Shown here piece by piece: positions 18,016 to 24,574 of a DNA stretch of 64,000 nucleotides. Below the pieces are notes generated by a model that was given only the letters and a program-made list of their open reading frames with translations, was not told the DNA's origin and did not search any database. The DNA comes from Dyella jiangningensis (lineage in GTDB: Bacteria > Pseudomonadota > Gammaproteobacteria > Xanthomonadales > Rhodanobacteraceae), in contig CP007444.1 of the NCBI GenBank assembly GCA_000632805.1, positions 3,460,772-3,524,771 on the forward strand, read 5' to 3'. The first letter of the stretch is position 1, and every line of letters begins with the position of its first letter. Position numbers and translations under genes: made by a program.

Positions 18016-18621
18016 TCATGGGCAGGAAACCGCCTGCCCGGCGGCATTCGAACACGAACCCGTATGCGTGATGCCGCTCTTGCTGATGGACGTTTCGCCA
18101 TCGTAGGACTGCCCGCTGGCGCCAGTGAGCTGCGTCGTATGGGTCAGGCCCTGCCCGCTCGCACCGGTCGTGCTGCCGGTATAGCTGCCACGACTGCCGT
18201 TGGCATGGGTCTGGCGGGTAAAGCTGGCGTGGCCTTGGCCATCGCCGCTGGCGCTGCCATGGCTGGAGATGCTGTCGCCTGCCGCATCGCGCGCGGCAAA
18301 ACCGGACTGGTGCTGCCAGGAGCCGTCGGCGGAACGATTGGTCTCGCCCGCGCGCGCCGCAGCTCCGCCGTGCGGCCCGCGCCACGCGCCGGCACTGGCG
18401 GTGGCGGCATTGCCCTGTCCATCAGCCACGGTGCGGCGGCCGTGCATGCCGGCGGCGCCACGCGGCCCGCGAAAGGCCGTGCCATGGCCGTGCACCACCG
18501 CACCGGTGTTCGCTTGGGCCAGCAGGCTTCGCGCTCCGGATCGCCCTGCAGCCGCGGCGGGCGCCGCGGCGCCCAGGGCCAGGATGAGAGACAGACCGAC
18601 GGTCGCCATGGGGATGTTCAC
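18016..18621 (-). CDS. Exported Gly/Ser/His-rich low-complexity protein
   Basis: 201 residues. A signal peptide (residues 4-24, LSLILALGAAAPAAAA) is followed by a mature part dominated by G, S, A, H and T with GxxGxxH-type patches and two late Cys residues (C...VSC) next to the C-terminus. A GAGGAGG ribosome site lies 9 nt before the ATG. No domain is recognised. Related proteins in Xanthomonadales are usually annotated hypothetical. It is divergent from the response regulator. Confidence 0.7.
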   Translation of the reverse strand: MNIPMATVGLSLILALGAAAPAAAAGRSGARSLLAQANTGAVVHGHGTAFRGPRGAAGMHGRRTVADGQGNAATASAGAWRGPHGGAAARAGETNRSADGSWQHQSGFAARDAAGDSISSHGSASGDGQGHASFTRQTHANGSRGSYTGSTTGASGQGLTHTTQLTGASGQSYDGETSISKSGITHTGSCSNAAGQAVSCP

Positions 18622-18748
18622 GTTTTCCTCCTCGGTGCGTTAAGGGGCTGACGGTCGGCATGCTGAGGTGCCGGCGCCCCCGCAGGCGTATCTCGAACGC
18701 TAAGGAGTGAAAACGGATGTTGCGTACGCCCGGTCCGGAAACATCCTG

Positions 18749-18754
18749 TTACAA
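18749..18754 (+). promoter_or_regulatory. TTACAA half-site upstream of the response-regulator gene
   Basis: The decamer TTACAACCGC lies 32 nt before the response-regulator ATG and closely matches TTACAACTGC at 20949, in the direct repeat before the EF-hand gene. It may be an autoregulatory site for the OmpR-type regulator. A single half-site, so weak. Confidence 0.3.
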
Positions 18755-18785
18755 CCGCCTTGCTGCCACGCGGCAGAATCGCGCG

Positions 18786-19508
18786 ATGACCACGCCTTCC
18801 GCACCGCACGTCCTGATCGTGGACGACGATCGCCGCCTGCGCGACCTGCTGCGGCGCTACCTGGAGCAGCAAGGTTTCCAGGTATGCCTGGCGGGCGACG
18901 GCCGCGAGATGGATCGTGAACTCACGCGGCGCCATATCGACTTGATCGTGCTGGACCTGATGCTGCCGGGCGAAGATGGCTTGGCGATCTGCCGACGTCT
19001 GCGTGGCCAGGGCATGGCGACGCCCATCATCATGCTTACCGCGCGCGGCGATGACGTCGACCGCATCGTCGGGCTGGAAATCGGTGCCGACGACTATCTG
19101 CCCAAGCCCGGCAATCCGCGCGAGCTCGTCGCACGCATCCACGCCGTGCTTCGGCGCGGCCGTGCCGCGCCGGGCGCGCCGCAGACCGACAGTGGTCCAG
19201 TGCGTTTCGGCGCCTTCGTGCTGGAGCTTGATACGCGCCGATTGCTGCGCGACGGCGAAGCGCTGCGGCTGACCACCGGCGAATTCGCCGTGCTCAGCGC
19301 GCTGGTGAAACGCCCGGGCCAGCCGTTGACGCGTGATCAGTTGATGAGCCTTGCGCGCGGCCGCGACCACGAGGCGTTCGACCGCAGCATGGACGTCATG
19401 CTCAGCCGCTTGCGTCGCCTGATCGAGGACGATCCGCGACAGCCGCGATGGCTGCAGACGGTATGGGGTCACGGCTACGTCTTCGTGCCCGACGGGAAGC
19501 CGCTATGA
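18786..19508 (+). CDS. OmpR/PhoB-family response regulator
   Basis: 240 residues. The receiver domain has the acidic pair in VDDD (13-15), phospho-acceptor D57 in LIVLDLMLPGEDG and the switch Lys107 in LPKPG. The C-terminal winged helix-turn-helix (about 140-236) ends in WLQTVWGHGYVF. The start at 18786 fits the family; an in-frame upstream ATG at 18717 adds unrelated residues. The last four bases overlap the histidine-kinase start (ATGA). The pair is followed by an EF-hand gene whose promoter holds a tandem TTACAA repeat. Confidence 0.93.
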   Translation: MTTPSAPHVLIVDDDRRLRDLLRRYLEQQGFQVCLAGDGREMDRELTRRHIDLIVLDLMLPGEDGLAICRRLRGQGMATPIIMLTARGDDVDRIVGLEIGADDYLPKPGNPRELVARIHAVLRRGRAAPGAPQTDSGPVRFGAFVLELDTRRLLRDGEALRLTTGEFAVLSALVKRPGQPLTRDQLMSLARGRDHEAFDRSMDVMLSRLRRLIEDDPRQPRWLQTVWGHGYVFVPDGKPL

Positions 19509-20782
19509 ACGCCTCGTCCTCCGGTTTGTTCTCGCGCCTGGTCTGGCTGCTCATCGGCACCATCTGCCTGGTGTTGCTGGTCGGCATGTTCGCCTTGCGC
19601 GTCACCGCCAACGGCGCGGCCGTGAATTACAGCGGTCGCGTACTCGCGATGCAGGTGGCCGCGGCCGACACGCTCGTCGCCGAAGGCCGCAGCGATGGCG
19701 ATCTTGCCGCCATCGGCGTGGACCATCGCGCTACGCCGCCGCCCGCCAGCGACACCACCGTGCCGCTGATCCGACGCGTGCTGGCCGACTTGCAGGCTCG
19801 CCTGCCGGGCCGCCGCGTCATGGTGTCCGGGCGCCGCGAACCCGTGCTGTGGGTGAGTGCGACTACACCGGCCACCGGATGGCTGGGCATTCCCTTCATC
19901 GACCTGCGCATGCCGCTGGTGCGAAGCACGGTGCTTACCGTGGGGCTTTCCACCTTGCTGGTGCTGCTGATTGCCGCGGCCTACGCGCGCAGCCTCACCC
20001 AACCGCTCAAGCGCCTGGCCGATGCCGCGCCGGCGGTGGTTGCCGGTACGCCTCCGCCGGAACTTCCCGGCGGCGCCGTGCGCGAGCTGGTGGAACTGAA
20101 CGCGGCCCTCGCCATGGCTGCCGCCGACGTGCGCCGCAATGCACGCGAACGCGACGTGATGCTGGCCGCCATCTCGCACGACCTGCGCACCCCCCTGGCG
20201 CGCCTGAGGCTGGGTCTGGAGCTGTCGTCCGCCTCGTTCGATCCAGCGGTGCGCGATGGCATGGTAATGGACATCGAAGCGCTCGATGCGCTGAGCGCGC
20301 AGTTCATCGCGTTCGTGCGCGACGGCAGCGAGGAAGCCGATGGCACCGTGGACGTCACGGGCCTGTTGCGCGACCTCGTGGCGCTCAACGACGCCGCCGG
20401 CAACCGTTGGCGAATCGAAGCGCCGTCGCCCGCGTCCGTACAAGGCAAACCACTCGCCTTGCGCCGTGCGCTGGACAATCTCATCCGCAACGCCATGCAT
20501 CATGGCGAACCGCCCTTCCAGGCCACCTTGCGCGACATCCACGGTGAACTTCGCTGCAGCATCGCCGACGCCGGACCCGGCGTGTCGGAGACGCTGATCT
20601 CGCGCCTTGGCGAACCCTTCATGCGAGGCAACGAGGCGCGCAGCGACGCAGTAGGCAGCGGATTGGGCCTGGCCAGCACGCGACGCATCGCGGCACAACA
20701 TGGTGGTCGGCTCGTGCTGCGCAATCTTCCTCTGGGCGGCTTCGAGGCCACGCTGGTGTTGCCGCTGCGTCCCGCGCATTGA
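19505..20782 (+). CDS. EnvZ-like sensor histidine kinase
   Basis: 425 residues. TM1 is at about 11-33, a ~105-residue periplasmic sensor follows, and TM2 is at about 141-161. A HAMP linker comes next (SLTQPLKRLADAA), then HisKA with H225 in ISHDLRTPL, and an HATPase domain (N box NLIRNAMHHG, G box GSGLGLASTRR). Partner of the preceding regulator with coupled translation. The periplasmic domain is not rich in acidic clusters, so the signal is unknown. Confidence 0.93.
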   Translation: MNASSSGLFSRLVWLLIGTICLVLLVGMFALRVTANGAAVNYSGRVLAMQVAAADTLVAEGRSDGDLAAIGVDHRATPPPASDTTVPLIRRVLADLQARLPGRRVMVSGRREPVLWVSATTPATGWLGIPFIDLRMPLVRSTVLTVGLSTLLVLLIAAAYARSLTQPLKRLADAAPAVVAGTPPPELPGGAVRELVELNAALAMAAADVRRNARERDVMLAAISHDLRTPLARLRLGLELSSASFDPAVRDGMVMDIEALDALSAQFIAFVRDGSEEADGTVDVTGLLRDLVALNDAAGNRWRIEAPSPASVQGKPLALRRALDNLIRNAMHHGEPPFQATLRDIHGELRCSIADAGPGVSETLISRLGEPFMRGNEARSDAVGSGLGLASTRRIAAQHGGRLVLRNLPLGGFEATLVLPLRPAH

Positions 20783-20938
20783 AACCCAACGGCAGAAGCC
20801 TCATCCGGTTTGCGAGGGCGAACCTTGTGCACGACAGGCGGCGAAGCGGCAACGCCGTTCCTTTCGTGCAGCACCTCGCCACTTCCGACGCCGGGCCGTG
20901 CACAGCGCGCGCTTCCATGGGAGATGCCCGCCTGCCAT

Positions 20939-20954
20939 TTACAAACGCTTACAA
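20939..20954 (+). promoter_or_regulatory. Tandem TTACAA repeat, candidate response-regulator box
   Basis: TTACAAACGC is followed directly by TTACAACTGC: two TTACAA units with a 10-bp period, the arrangement OmpR/PhoB-family dimers bind. It lies 76 nt before the EF-hand gene and just downstream of the two-component pair. Confidence 0.45.
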
Positions 20955-21030
20955 CTGCGCGTGAAACCGACAAACCTCGGCGCGCCGTGAGGGCTAGGGT
21001 GTCTGCCACTCGACTCACGGCGAACACACC

Positions 21031-21306
21031 ATGCGCAAGTCACTGCTCTTGATCCTTCCTCTGTTCGGCATGACGTTCTTTGCTGCCTACGCCCAGTCCA
21101 CCAGCGACCAGCGCAACCGCGTGGTGCAGGAACTTCGCTCGCGGTTCGCCAAGGCCGATACCGATGGCGACGGCGGCCTAACCCGCGAGGAAGCCAAGGC
21201 GATGCCGCGCGTCGCCAGTCATTTCGACGACATCGACACCGACCGCGACGGCAAGGTGAGCCTGGAGGAAATCGGCCGCTATCTCGCCGCACAGCGCGGG
21301 AAGTGA
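21031..21306 (+). CDS. Exported EF-hand calcium-binding protein
   Basis: 91 residues. A signal peptide (1-21, ending AYA) is followed by a short helix and two canonical EF-hand loops: D43-E54 (DTDGDGGLTREE) and D69-E80 (DTDRDGKVSLEE), both with D at 1, 3, 5, G at 6 and E at 12. Periplasmic calcium sensor or buffer. It is one base before the hydroxylase-family gene, so co-transcribed. Its position after a two-component pair with a tandem box in front suggests it belongs to that regulon. Confidence 0.85.
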   Translation: MRKSLLLILPLFGMTFFAAYAQSTSDQRNRVVQELRSRFAKADTDGDGGLTREEAKAMPRVASHFDDIDTDRDGKVSLEEIGRYLAAQRGK

Positions 21307-21307
21307 C

Positions 21308-22138
21308 ATGGATTTCTCCGGCCTGCCTCGCGCCCTCCTCCTGCCGCTGCCCGTGCTGTTGCTGGCGGCGGCGCTGGAGGGTTGGTATCTGCAACGCCAT
21401 CGCGTCCGGCCCTATGACTGGCGCGCGTACTTCGCGTCGCTTGGCGACCTCGCCGGGCGCATGGTGATCAACCGCTTGCTAGGGGCGGGCGTGGCAGGCT
21501 TCGTGCTTGCGCTCGCCTATCGCTATCGCGTGACGGACATGCCCATGCATCGCTGGTGGTCATGGCCCTTGCTGCTGGTGCTGCAGGATTTCTTCTACTA
21601 CTGGATGCATCGCGCCGACCATCGCATCCACTGGTTCTGGGCCACGCACAGCGTGCACCACTCGCCGAACCAGTATTCGCTGGCCGCTGCATACCGACTC
21701 GGCTGGACCGGCAAGCTGAGCGGCAGCGCGATGTTCTTCGCGCCGCTGGCGATGGCCGGCTTTCCGCCCGCCGCCATTGCCGCCGCGTTGTCGCTCAACC
21801 TGCTCTACCAGTTCTGGTTGCATACGGAACTGGTTCCTCGCCTGGGCGTGTTCGAGCGAATCTTCAATACGCCCGCTCATCACCGCGTTCACCACGCCAG
21901 CAATCCGGCTTACATCGATCGAAACTATGGCGGCATTTTCATCGTGTTCGACCGCCTGTTCGGCACCTTCGCCGAAGAACGCGAGGACGAGCCCTGCCGC
22001 TACGGACTGGTGCAACCGCTGCATAGCGACAATCCGTTCGTCATCGCCACGCACGGCTGGCTGAAGCTGTGGCAGGCCACGCGACGAGCCCGCAGCTGGC
22101 GTGCTCGATGGCGCGCGGTGTTCGGGCCGCCGGCCTGA
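21308..22138 (+). CDS. Fatty-acid hydroxylase / sterol desaturase family membrane protein
   Basis: 276 residues. Three or four membrane helices and the di-iron histidine boxes HRADH, HSVHH and HHRVHH are present, in order and spacing of the superfamily (C4-sterol methyl oxidase, carotene/fatty-acid hydroxylases). It probably hydroxylates a lipid acyl chain or an isoprenoid in the inner membrane. The exact substrate is not deducible. Confidence 0.88.
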   Translation: MDFSGLPRALLLPLPVLLLAAALEGWYLQRHRVRPYDWRAYFASLGDLAGRMVINRLLGAGVAGFVLALAYRYRVTDMPMHRWWSWPLLLVLQDFFYYWMHRADHRIHWFWATHSVHHSPNQYSLAAAYRLGWTGKLSGSAMFFAPLAMAGFPPAAIAAALSLNLLYQFWLHTELVPRLGVFERIFNTPAHHRVHHASNPAYIDRNYGGIFIVFDRLFGTFAEEREDEPCRYGLVQPLHSDNPFVIATHGWLKLWQATRRARSWRARWRAVFGPPA

Positions 22139-22157
22139 CCGGCGATTCGGCCACCGC

Positions 22158-22183
22158 TTGACTCGATTCCATATTTCTATAAT
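22158..22183 (+). promoter_or_regulatory. arsR promoter giving a near-leaderless transcript
   Basis: TTGACT at 22158-22163 and a perfect TATAAT at 22178-22183 (spacer 14; alternatively TAATTA at 22180 with spacer 16). Transcription would start about 22190-22193, at or within 3 nt of the arsR ATG at 22193. There is no room for a Shine-Dalgarno site, so arsR is probably translated from a leaderless mRNA. Confidence 0.6.
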
Positions 22184-22200
22184 TATGGAAATATGGAATC
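22165..22200. promoter_or_regulatory. Perfect 13-bp palindromic operator of the ars operon
   Basis: GATTCCATATTTC (22165-22177) and GAAATATGGAATC (22188-22200) are exact reverse complements around a 10-bp centre. The palindrome covers the -10 box, the presumed start site and the arsR ATG, so bound ArsR would block polymerase directly. Its arms are AT-rich in an otherwise GC-rich region. Confidence 0.8.
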
Positions 22201-22531
22201 GACAGACGCTCTCTCCGCACTCGGCGCCCTGGCCCATGAGCACCGCCTCACGCTGTTCCGCCTGCTCGTTCAGGCCGGTGACGAAGGCATGGCCGTGGGT
22301 GAACTGGCGGAAGCCACCGGTCTTGCCGGCGCGACGCTCACCAATCACCTGCACATCCTGCGCCGCGCCGAACTGGTGACGGACGAGAGGCGTGGTCGCG
22401 TCATCCAGTGCCGCGCCAACTATGCGCAGATGGATGCCCTGCTCGGCTTCCTTACCGAAAACTGCTGCGCCGGTTCGCCAAGCGCGAATTGCGCGCCGTC
22501 CCGCTGCAAGCCCACACGGAAAAGGCCATGA
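22193..22531 (+). CDS. arsR: ArsR-type arsenic-responsive repressor
   Basis: 112 residues. Winged helix-turn-helix of the ArsR/SmtB family (AVGELAEATGLAGATLTNHL, then HILRRAELVTDERRGR). It lacks the classical CVC motif of helix 4; instead it has clustered C-terminal cysteines (C91, C92, C100, C105), the arrangement of the Acidithiobacillus ferrooxidans type of ArsR. As(III) binding would release it from the overlapping palindrome. It ends in an ATGA overlap with the arsI-like gene. Confidence 0.9.
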   Translation: MESTDALSALGALAHEHRLTLFRLLVQAGDEGMAVGELAEATGLAGATLTNHLHILRRAELVTDERRGRVIQCRANYAQMDALLGFLTENCCAGSPSANCAPSRCKPTRKRP

Positions 22532-22989
22532 AACGCTTCCACGTCCACGTGAACGTCGACCAGCTCGATGCCAGCATCCGCTTCTACACCACGCTGTTTG
22601 GCGCGGGGCCGTCGGTGGTGAAGGACGATTACGCCAAGTGGATGCTGGACGATCCGCGCGTGAACTTCGCTATTTCGCAGCGCGGCCGCCAGACCGGCAT
22701 CGACCATCTCGGATTGCAGGCGGACGATACGGAGGAGTTGAACGCGATCGGCGACCGCCTGCTTAAGGCCGATGCGGTGGCGCTAGCCGAGAAGGCCACG
22801 ACCTGCTGCTACGCGCGGTCGGACAAGTTCTGGGCGAAAGACCCGCAAGGCGTGCGCTGGGAAACCTTCCACACCTTTGGCGACGCCACCACCTACACCG
22901 CGCCGAGCGCCAGCGATGCCTGTTGCGGCCCCGCCGCACCCGCACCCGCCGCCAGCTGTTGCGGCCCCTCCTCTTCGTCCTGCTGCTGA
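22528..22989 (+). CDS. ArsI/CadI-family vicinal-oxygen-chelate protein (C-As lyase-like)
   Basis: 153 residues. The glyoxalase-fold starts MKRFHVHVNV and matches ArsI/CadI proteins. Likely metal ligands are an N-terminal His (H6 or H8), H60 (IDHLGLQ) and E112 (WETFH). The vicinal pair C93-C94 (TTCCYA) is the trivalent organoarsenical site of ArsI C-As lyases, which demethylate methylarsenite. The tail (130-153) adds three more Cys pairs (CCGP, CCGP, SCC), possibly a metalloid trap. Known ArsI enzymes use Fe(II) and O2. CadI-type members without proven lyase activity exist, so the activity is inferred. Confidence 0.82.
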   Translation: MKRFHVHVNVDQLDASIRFYTTLFGAGPSVVKDDYAKWMLDDPRVNFAISQRGRQTGIDHLGLQADDTEELNAIGDRLLKADAVALAEKATTCCYARSDKFWAKDPQGVRWETFHTFGDATTYTAPSASDACCGPAAPAPAASCCGPSSSSCC

Positions 22990-22996
22990 GCTTTCC

Positions 22997-23488
22997 ATGT
23001 CTTCTCCCTACAGGGTGTTGTTTCTCTGCACTGGCAACTCCGCACGCAGCATCATGGCGGAGGCCTTGCTCAACGTGCTTGGCCAAGGACGTTTCGAAGC
23101 GTTCAGTGCCGGCAGTTTTCCAAGCGGCAAGGTGCAGCCTTTCGCGGCCGAGATCGCGCGTGACCTGGGCTACCAGGCGCCGCTTCGCAGCAAGAGCTGG
23201 GATGAGTTCGCGCAGGCGGATGCCACGCCGATCGATGCGGTGATCACGGTCTGCGACAACGCCGCGGGCGAGGTCTGCCCGATCTGGCCAGGCCATCCCG
23301 TCACTGCCCACTGGGGCGTGCCTGATCCGGTCGCCGCCGAAGGCAGCGACGAACAGCGCCGGCAGGCGTTCCAATCGGCCTGTGCACTGCTGCGCCAGCG
23401 CGTCGAACGTCTGCTGGCGCTGCCCATCGATCGCCTGGATGCGGGCGAGCTCCAACGTCAACTGCGTGCGATCGGCCATGAGCACTGA
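22997..23488 (+). CDS. arsC: Thioredoxin-type arsenate reductase
   Basis: 163 residues, low-molecular-weight phosphatase fold with the P-loop CTGNSARS (C11 to R17). Resolving cysteines C86 and C94 (VCDNAAGEVCP) match the three-cysteine relay of thioredoxin-coupled ArsC, and WGVPDP carries the general-acid Asp. It reduces As(V) to As(III) for export by the next gene. The start is at 22997, 7 nt after the arsI-like stop, and the end overlaps acr3 by 11 nt. Confidence 0.92.
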   Translation: MSSPYRVLFLCTGNSARSIMAEALLNVLGQGRFEAFSAGSFPSGKVQPFAAEIARDLGYQAPLRSKSWDEFAQADATPIDAVITVCDNAAGEVCPIWPGHPVTAHWGVPDPVAAEGSDEQRRQAFQSACALLRQRVERLLALPIDRLDAGELQRQLRAIGHEH

Positions 23489-24569
23489 CAACCAGGCCGC
23501 CGCGCCGATCTCGTTGTTCGCACGCTACCTCACGCTGTGGGTCGCGCTGTGCATCGTCGCCGGCATCGTGCTGGGGCGATGGCTGCCCGGCGCGTTCGCC
23601 GCGCTTTCGTCGCTGGAGACGCAGCACATCAACCTGCCCGTCGCCGCATTGGTGTGGGTCATGATCGTGCCCATGCTGCTGCGCATCGACCTTCGCCAGC
23701 TGGCCAGCGTGCGCGAACAGTGGCGAGGCGTCGGCGTCACCTTGCTGGTGAACTGGGCCATCAAGCCGTTCTCCATGGCGCTGCTGGGATGGCTGTTCGT
23801 GCGCCACGTGTTCGCGGCATGGTTGCCTGCGGGCGAACACGACGCGTATATCGCCGGGCTGGTGTTGCTCGCCGCCGCCCCGTGCACGGCGATGGTGTTC
23901 GTATGGTCGCGCCTGTGCGGTGGCGACCCGCACTTCACCCTGGCGCAGGTCGCGCTGAACGACACCATCATGGTGCTGGCGTTCGCACCCATCGTCGGCC
24001 TGTTGCTCGGCATGGCATCGATCCACGTGCCGTGGGGCACGTTGCTGCTTTCGGTGCTCGCCTACATCGTGCTGCCCGTGGTGCTGGCGCAGGCGTGGCG
24101 CGCGAGCCTGCTCCGACGTGGTGGCGAGGCGGCGTTGCATGCGGTGCTTGCACGACTCGAGCCCTGCTCGATGATGGCCCTGCTCGCTACGCTCGTGCTG
24201 CTGTTCGGTTTCCAGGGCGAGACGATCACGCAGCAACCATTGGTGATCGCACTGCTGGCCGTGCCCATCGTGATCCAGGTGTATCTCAACGCCGGCATCG
24301 CTTATGGCCTGAGTCGCTGGCTCGGCGTGCCGCATTGCGTCGCGGGGCCTTCCGCACTGATCGGCGCCAGCAACTTCTTCGAGCTGGCCGTCGCAGCGGC
24401 GATCAGCCTGTTCGGCCTGCGCTCGGGCGCAGCGCTAGCCACCGTGGTCGGCGTGCTGGTCGAGGTGCCCGTGATGCTGTCGGTGGTGCGCCTGGTGAAC
24501 GGCACGACGCGATGGTTTGCCGCCGCGCCGCAACGCGCGCCAGAGGCGCATCCGCAAGCGGCCGAGTAG
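23478..24569 (+). CDS. ACR3-family arsenite efflux permease
   Basis: 363 residues with ten predicted helices. ACR3 signatures include FARYLTLWVALCIVAG at the N-terminus, the conserved pore cysteine in AAAPCTAMVFVWS and the glutamate segment IGASNFFELAVAAAI. It exports As(III) using the proton motive force. The ATG at 23478 is within arsC, so translation is coupled. Last gene of the operon; it converges on the cytochrome gene with only 5 nt between stops. Confidence 0.93.
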   Translation: MSTDNQAAAPISLFARYLTLWVALCIVAGIVLGRWLPGAFAALSSLETQHINLPVAALVWVMIVPMLLRIDLRQLASVREQWRGVGVTLLVNWAIKPFSMALLGWLFVRHVFAAWLPAGEHDAYIAGLVLLAAAPCTAMVFVWSRLCGGDPHFTLAQVALNDTIMVLAFAPIVGLLLGMASIHVPWGTLLLSVLAYIVLPVVLAQAWRASLLRRGGEAALHAVLARLEPCSMMALLATLVLLFGFQGETITQQPLVIALLAVPIVIQVYLNAGIAYGLSRWLGVPHCVAGPSALIGASNFFELAVAAAISLFGLRSGAALATVVGVLVEVPVMLSVVRLVNGTTRWFAAAPQRAPEAHPQAAE

Positions 24570-24574
24570 CGGCG

